A DNA stretch of 64,000 bases, taken from NCBI GenBank assembly GCA_000149265.1, contig CH003170.1, forward strand, positions 145,222 through 209,221, given 5' to 3'. Positions 61,201 to 64,000 of the stretch are shown in pieces (position 1 is the first letter of the stretch; the number at the start of each line of letters is the position of its first letter). The notes under the pieces were generated by a model that was given only the letters and a program-made list of their open reading frames with translations, did no database searches and was not told the origin of the DNA. Made by a program: the position numbers and the translations under genes. Source of the DNA: Ciona savignyi. Taxonomy: Eukaryota; Chordata; Ascidiacea; Phlebobranchia; Cionidae.

Positions 61201-63368
61201 GATGATGCAGTTTGCTTGATAAGATATTGTGTCTCAGCTAAGTGTAGAAAAACAAGATATGTCAAAATGGGGGAAAAATAAATATTCCCGTCGTTGACAC
61301 CCACAAATAAGTACATCCCTTTTTTTTCTCTGACCCATCATTAGATTTAAAAAAAGAAGGTTTTAACACAGAAGAGAAGTTTATGTGTGATTTAAAAGGT
61401 CTTCAATTTACAACTGCTCTGTCAATGTTCTTAATTTAATTTACCATGTTAACCACTTTAAAGTGGGACTTTTGTGAGCATTTCTTTTGTCTGTTGATAA
61501 TTGACATAAAACCTCTTTTCCTCCTGGCTAATGTGCCAATGATCACAATAATAACAAACAGATAAGAAGGTATTCAAACACATCTTACCACCACACATTG
61601 GAGAGGCAGCTGACCAGAGGCCAGTAGATAGGCATTCCACAGTTTTGGATCCAGTTAACTTATACCCAGCATCACATGTATAAGTGCATGATGTTCCAAC
61701 AAGTGATGCAGAAGTGCAGGTTGAAGAGACACCGCCATTCATGGGTGCCATTAACGCGTTGCACGTTACTAGAGTTGGAATTAAGGCATTAACTATGTTC
61801 TATAAACATTAACAACCACAATGGATTGAAATATAGGCAAGTGTAAAGCAATGTGTACCAGACAGAAGTAATTTGCGAAATTATTTTGCAGAAAAAGGTT
61901 TATGTATTGCACCCATAAGACCGATTGTATTAATTGACATCTGGACCGGTAAATTACTAGATATACATTTCCTGGTGTTAAATGCCAAAGTTTATTTTTG
62001 TGAATAAGAATTATGAAAGGAATCCTTGGTGGGTCGTGAAAAGTTCTTCACCTGACCTCAGGTCATTGAACCTTTCGTCTCTCACACATGTTACAACAAC
62101 TATATATAAAGTTAAGTGGGTCGCCATAAATTGTGGTAATTAATAGTGGGTCCTAACTCTAAAAAGTTTGAGAACCACTGCTTTAAACCAATCTGTTACA
62201 GTTAACTGCCTTATTTCAATTTAAAGCATACTTAATGTAAAAGTAAAAACAACAGTACATACTGGCACAGTGGCCTGGTTCAGTATTCCATGCTCCAGTA
62301 TTACTATCGCATGTAAGAACACTGGCACCAACTGTGGTGTAAGGAGCATTGCAGGTTAGGGTGCAATCGGCAGATGGAGAGTGGGTGACCATTTAGTGAG
62401 CATGATGATAATGACCAGCCACCACTTATTGGGCTGGAGAGCAATGGACATGCCCCTAAAGATAAGAAATATAAAAATAAATATTAATTTAATATAAACA
62501 ATTTAATATCTGTGAAATGTTCAATGCATAAAATAAACAAAACATTTGGGTAGAGTTAAAAAAGGAGCCAAGCTAAGTTTGCAATACTACTCATTGAGTT
62601 TGTCTATTATTTTTGTGCCAAAACTGGTATTAACAAGTTTCAAATAAACCAAAGTACACCAAAATTAAATTCCATAAATAAAAACTCAAAGTCAAAATAG
62701 TAAAATGAGAACTTTATTGGCTGATGTTCATATATCTTCTTGCTTTAGCTTTGATGAAACATACTCATTTACAATATCACATAACAATAATGTTTTCTAC
62801 TAACTTCACATCCAATCAAAGGAAGTAATCGAATTAGAAATCAAACAAAGAATATTGTGATGCAACAATCCACTATACAAAGACATTAATCATTCCTACT
62901 ATACACAGGAAAGTGTGTTTCATTTTTTTACTAAAGTTCTGTTCTCTCAATTATTTTTTTAAAGAATTAAAAACAAACAAAACTAAACGAATAAAATATT
63001 ATGAATACATGTATATATTTTCACAATTTGTTTTTAGGTATATGGCAGCGCATAACGGATGAATCAAGTTAGATTGTTAGTACTTTAATTTTTTTCCGCA
63101 ACACTGGGGTTTAGTTGGCCACCTTCAGGAAAATTCCTTAACTTTTGTCAGCTAGTTGTTAAAATGTAAACTGCCATAAACGCCATTTCAAATAGACCGT
63201 TTTATAAAGTTACAAATAAATTACAAAACTCACTCAAGCACATGATGTTAGCGACAGTCCAGTCACCATTACTATCGCATGTGGTGAAGTCAGCAGATGG
63301 TGTATAACCACTATCACATATAAGTGAGCATTTTGTACCTTCTGGAGGGTTGTCCGCAAAACAGGAGC
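35270..63368 (-). CDS. Gene D: giant CCP / R-type lectin / CUB / protease-like secreted protein (5' partial)
   Basis: I trace 43 exons, about 7.2 kb of coding sequence and 2,385 residues, from 63368 down to the stop at 35272-35270. Phases match at every junction. The first visible exon starts in phase 1, so the gene begins beyond 64000. Order: three CCP modules, R-type lectin 1, about nine CCP modules, lectin 2, CCP modules, lectin 3, CCP modules, lectin 4, CUB, trypsin-like domain. No membrane span was seen. CCP, CUB and S1 protease together are typical of complement (C1r/C1s/MASP) and of horseshoe-crab factor C; adding four R-type lectin modules is unusual. Likely a haemolymph or extracellular-matrix recognition protein (inference). 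Two exons carry frame defects (about 51.4 and 62.37 kb). A possible AATAAA lies on the minus strand at 34881-34876. Confidence 0.85.
37615..38455 (-). CDS. Gene D: CUB domain
   Basis: Exons 38455-38297, 37950-37877 and 37785-37615. The domain opens VCSYSCGGLVTDEISSGYIA with SPGYLGNGSYLPNTECEWIF, continues KKITLTLLELDLESNLDADY with VQIYEGSSGNI, and ends VFVKFKSNGNLQNGGFVMSY. CGG-L, SPGY, C-x-W, D-x-V-x-I-Y-x-G and GGF-x-x-Y are the standard CUB landmarks. In complement proteases CUB domains mediate dimerisation and ligand binding, often with calcium. Confidence 0.9.
38644..39662 (-). CDS. Gene D: R-type lectin module 4
   Basis: Exons 39662-39478, 39160-39060 and 38801-38644. It reads SDFMMISSSSIIGCFSVAPD, then MESCDAQNPLHRWAWSGSSI, NMKSNLCLQPIGPANDQRLG and EQQVFMCGNPDSPNLRFSLF. 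Exon number and intron phases (1, 0, 2) equal those of lectin module 1, which suggests module duplication. It is directly followed by the CUB domain. Confidence 0.75.
39871..43242 (-). CDS. Gene D: CCP modules between lectins 3 and 4
   Basis: Exons 43242-43055, 42570-42366, 41996-41805, 41719-41512, 41001-40880, 40371-40215 and 40022-39871. Examples are GAICTVTCQAGYAIQPA with CTAAGVWDHAVPAC, GTSCMFECEPGYFMMGTD, GTVCTRQCEMGCVTAAG with CAAGKWTGNDDAC, SSCMLSCPANYVLVDGTA, GTAVTLTCATGYMVLGE with LEDGTWSGSG, and GDSCTMSCGDNVPLSNG. Each has the expected CCP cysteine pairs and Trp. A much decayed SINE sequence is present at about 40478-40640 in an intron. Confidence 0.85.
43460..44668 (-). CDS. Gene D: R-type lectin module 3
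   Basis: Exons 44668-44501, 44179-44041 and 43590-43460. This is the clearest lectin copy: EIQFMIQSSNTGDACLALDN, then VTCDKTNKWHYWKWNNNMLQ, HVQTGKCLNASSSGDWMSV, EPCIMDDEQLFTCASLNPYN and KMGTLCSFKNPG. The cysteine and aromatic order follows the cysteine-rich domain of the mannose-receptor family, a beta-trefoil that binds sulfated or other sugars. Binding here is inference. Confidence 0.8.
44803..45936 (-). CDS. Gene D: CCP modules between lectins 2 and 3
   Basis: Exons 45936-45813, 45642-45525, 45313-45115 and 44902-44803. Readable parts are SGTCPAINLPNLTAYP, CNLACADGTYLSG with STECSPTGVWKNVEKVRC, CPALVADGGKMFSPSLC with STCKMTCSSGNQLMNGE, EDGKWSGTGVEC and GTCKVSCDPGYKLSAG. Phases join cleanly, and the CCP cysteine order is intact. 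Confidence 0.8.
46387..48743 (-). CDS. Gene D: R-type lectin module 2
   Basis: The module starts inside exon 48743-48530 after the CCP end (FGLWSPMPYC) with FSILQKIETNSKCLVSKTKN. It continues in 47292-47124 (MWLWHGKDNIQHAQTGLCLA, then ECNVNEPLQHWDCGVNHPF) and 46521-46387 (YWITFNSELETTASICSF). The x-W-x-W, I-x-H-x-x-T-x-x-CL and Q-H-W-x-C elements are the R-type lectin signature. It is followed directly by the next CCP run (SGTCPAINLPNL). A SINE sits in the intron at about 46692-46995. Confidence 0.75.
46692..46998 (-). mobile_element. tRNA-derived SINE, minus orientation, near full length
   Basis: The inverse tail AGGATAGTATAGAATATTCA leads to AACACACAGGCAATCGTCAG, then TGCTGGGTTCGGGCAATG and the head region CCTAACCTTTCGGTTGAAAG with AACCACCAGACTAACCAGTC. 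In a gene D intron. Confidence 0.85.
48530..55174 (-). CDS. Gene D: long run of CCP/sushi modules
   Basis: Exons 55174-54963, 54806-54711, 54564-54337, 54228-54006, 53644-53455, 52640-52377, 52146-51951, 51513 to about 51375, 50568-50463, and the first part of 48743-48530. Typical pieces are FACTVSCVGGYTLSNPA, GTVCPFGCPPGYALDG with LTCLDSGLWDNPAPLC, SVCMLSCGSGYALTTSSS, GTICTLSCATGMLVVGSA and TKCVFVCDEGFTTLSQNE. Linkers such as CPPFPSGV and CPPLTTDG open each new module. Several modules are split by an intron within the GTxC part. The exon at 51513-51375 carries two in-frame stops unless a 30-base segment is removed. Confidence 0.8.
48802..49549. mobile_element. hAT-type element, TSD ATTTAGAT
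   Basis: 748 bp. The ends are CAGGGGTTCTTAAACTGGGG and the inverse of CAGTGGTTCTTAAACTTTTT, with GGGGGGCGCG just inside both ends. A perfect 8-bp duplication lies at 48794-48801 and 49550-49557. No transposase ORF. In a gene D intron. Confidence 0.9.
49790..50069. mobile_element. Short hAT-type MITE related to the 48.8-kb copy, TSD GTTTAGAT
   Basis: 280 bp. It shares ends and GAGGGCGCGAGCA blocks with the 48802-49549 element but lacks most of the middle. A perfect duplication GTTTAGAT lies at 49782-49789 and 50070-50077. It sits only 240 bp from its longer relative in the same gene D intron. Confidence 0.9.
50908..51206 (+). mobile_element. Full-length tRNA-derived SINE with TATCC tail (reference copy for this window)
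   Basis: The head GGCCCGTTGGTCTAACGATT with AAGTGCGTCA is A-box-like, and GAAAGGTTGCAGGTGCGATA is B-box-like, as in tRNA. A conserved body follows (GGCACTTTACGGACATTGCC, then GATCTGACGATTGCCCGTGT), ending ATGAATATCCTATCCTAAC. The polymerase III-type head and short repeat tail define a SINE. Its LINE partner is not in the window. Confidence 0.85.
56209..56619 (+). pseudogene. Degenerate THAP-domain ORF inside the Kolobok element
   Basis: ATG at 56209 opens MPKVKPLRRKKE and meets a stop at once. A shifted frame reads VYCFAPGFTNSYYS. A third segment reads FH-stop-FPHNDKKRLKQWIQQC, where the stop replaces the Arg expected in FHRFP, then TAVCSAHICDKDYHSKIVF and NHLVKNTVPTILNF. The C2CH zinc-finger order, Trp and closing VPTI motif are THAP. 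At least two frame shifts and one stop show it is dead. Confidence 0.75.
56552..56845 (-). CDS. ORF with P2X7-C-terminal-like zinc module in the Kolobok element
   Basis: On the strand opposite the THAP remnant, an open frame reads AFEPRKTSESIFENASPIEE, then DMTWCRCKNCIVMDTPQECL with CCMNVHAF, and ends in VDHYV. The W-C-x-C-x-x-C, M-x-T, E-C-x-C-C pattern resembles the zinc-binding cytoplasmic ballast domain at the C-terminus of P2X7 receptors, a module also seen in many invertebrate proteins of unknown role. The frame opens just after a stop at about 56852; an upstream exon is possible. About 95 residues. Whether it is expressed is unknown. Confidence 0.5.
   Translation of the reverse strand, partial: AFEPRKTSESIFENASPIEENVYLETLPIDMTWCRCKNCIVMDTPQECLCCMNVHAFVHKIMPDWTCITKSPYFSIICLDKEVLEVALDCTGVDHYV
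58155..58815. mobile_element. hAT-type element, TSD GTTATTAC
   Basis: 661 bp. The ends are TAGGGCTGTGCGTTGGTTAA and the inverse of TAGGGCTGTGCAAATTCATA, with AACGGTTAACCGA-type subterminal palindromes. An 8-bp duplication GTTATTAC lies at 58147-58154 and 58816-58823. No transposase ORF. In the large gene D intron, near the Kolobok copy. Confidence 0.9.
59638..61237 (-). CDS. Gene D: R-type lectin module 1
   Basis: Exons 61237-61023, 60711-60548 and 59755-59638. The sequence runs QYLIKQTASSGVVTCL, then NRWILVGATNIASVSTRDCL, RLETAPCNVANVTQHFASGF, FKVQSNDGRYV and NSDGCKPYQL. The order (hydrophobic strand, CL, C, x-W, I-x-x-V-x-T-x-x-CL, C-x-x-x-x-x-F) matches the cysteine-rich beta-trefoil (R-type, mannose-receptor CysR class). 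The same order appears in three later modules of this gene, which strengthens the call. This copy is the most diverged. Confidence 0.65.
61589..63368 (-). CDS. Gene D: N-terminal visible CCP/sushi modules
   Basis: Exons 63368-63234, 62455-62263 and 61768-61589. The motifs repeat as GTKCSLICDSGY with CDSNGDWTVANIMC, ACPLLSSPISGGW with DCTLTCNAPYTTVG and NTEPGHC, and GTSCTYTCDAGYKLTG with ECLSTGLWSAASPMC. The pattern GTxC-xxxC-xxGY, then C-xxxG-W-xxxxP-x-C, is CCP. The middle exon has one surplus base that breaks the frame between its two halves, near 62371-62393. A truncated hAT copy (about 62015-62180) lies in the intron between exons 62263 and 61768. Confidence 0.8.
62015..62180. mobile_element. 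Truncated copy of the 3988-4293 hAT MITE
   Basis: GAAAGGAATCCTTGGTGGGT, then AAGTTAAGTGGGTCGCCATA, and an intact right end AGTTTGAGAACCACTG at 62165-62180 are nearly identical to the first copy. The left end is missing. The octamer after the right end is CTTTAAAC. In a gene D intron. Confidence 0.8.
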
Positions 63369-63895
63369 CTGGGAAAAATAATAATGTTTATGAATCCAAC
63401 GCTAAGACATGCTTTACTTAAACGATAATTAAAAGTTAAAAAATTGACTGCTAACCCTGTTATCTTTACAAAGCAAAAAAAATTAAGTTTCTTAAAAAAT
63501 GTTTCAATATTCTTATATGGTGGTTAAACCCATATAAAATAACAAACATACAACATAACAAAAATGTTGCTTGATAAACAATTAGTTGGTGTTCTATAAA
63601 AAAAATTGCATGTTTTTTCCTATTAAATTTCATTTTTAATCTAAACGATTACCTAGCTTTTAATTTTATCAGAGGTTTTAATTTAAAACGTCAAGGTTTA
63701 AATCGTTAGGAGGAATAAAGCCACCTCCATGCTATGTGTTTATGCAAACAGTGTCCCTAAATATATGTTATACACCGAATATAAAGTTCTGCACGCAGAA
63801 ACGCATGGGTCCCACAGCTACCAAACCAAATTTATTTTCATGTGTACTTAAATTAAGAATATTAAATTTGTGTTAGATTTACAAACATTTACCAT

Positions 63896-64000
63896 TAGGG
63901 CTGTGCAAATTCATAAAAAATCTTAACGGTTAACCGATCCAAAAATAAATCGGTTAACCGATTAAATCGGCATTTTTTTCCTACTCGATATAACGATGCA
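63896..64000. mobile_element. Second copy of the 58.1-kb hAT element, inverted and cut by the window end
   Basis: It starts TAGGGCTGTGCAAATTCATA and continues TTAACGGTTAACCGATCC, matching the inverse of the right end of the 58155-58815 element. The rest is outside the window. Confidence 0.85.

Overview
The window looks like nuclear DNA from an ascidian tunicate, most likely Ciona or a close relative (inference). It is AT-rich, with short exons and GT-AG introns, secreted multidomain animal proteins, and many small DNA transposons and tRNA-derived SINEs. A 466-base run of N at 18480-18945 marks an assembly gap. Nothing bacterial was seen. Exon edges below were read by eye from splice sites and reading-frame phase and may be off by one or two bases.

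Layout. Bases 1-5225 hold repeats only. Gene A (22417-5361, minus strand, 20 exons seen) encodes a signal peptide whose predicted cleavage exposes a histidine, then a histidine-brace copper domain resembling lytic polysaccharide monooxygenases (LPMO), one EGF module, two DOMON domains and a hydrophobic C-terminus. Gene B (24123-28080, plus strand, 4 exons) lies head-to-head with gene A. It encodes a 503-residue single-pass membrane protein with a long Ser/Pro-rich tail and tyrosine motifs. Gene C (33949-31075, minus strand, 6 exons) encodes a secreted or ER thioredoxin-fold protein that appears to lack the CxxC site. Gene D (63368-35270, minus strand, 43 exons, 5' end outside the window) encodes a very large secreted protein. 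It has many CCP/sushi modules interspersed with four R-type (beta-trefoil) lectin modules, followed by a CUB domain and a degenerate trypsin-like domain.

The genes do not form an operon-like set; all four products enter or span the secretory route. Gene A joins a candidate copper oxidase-type domain to DOMON domains, the fold that supplies electrons to LPMOs in fungal cellobiose dehydrogenase. Gene D has the architecture of a complement or clotting-type recognition protein whose protease end has probably become non-catalytic.

Mobile DNA is dense in introns and intergenic sequence. There are seven hAT-type elements (five with 8-bp target duplications, one with a near-perfect duplication), a truncated inverted relative of one of them at the window end, a 2.35-kb Kolobok-type element with ~580-bp inverted repeats, a TA-flanked mariner/pogo-type element, about a dozen copies of one tRNA-derived SINE with a TATCC tail, and a separate dispersed repeat carrying an AGGGGAATTCCCCT palindrome, tandemly triplicated at 16.7-17.65 kb.
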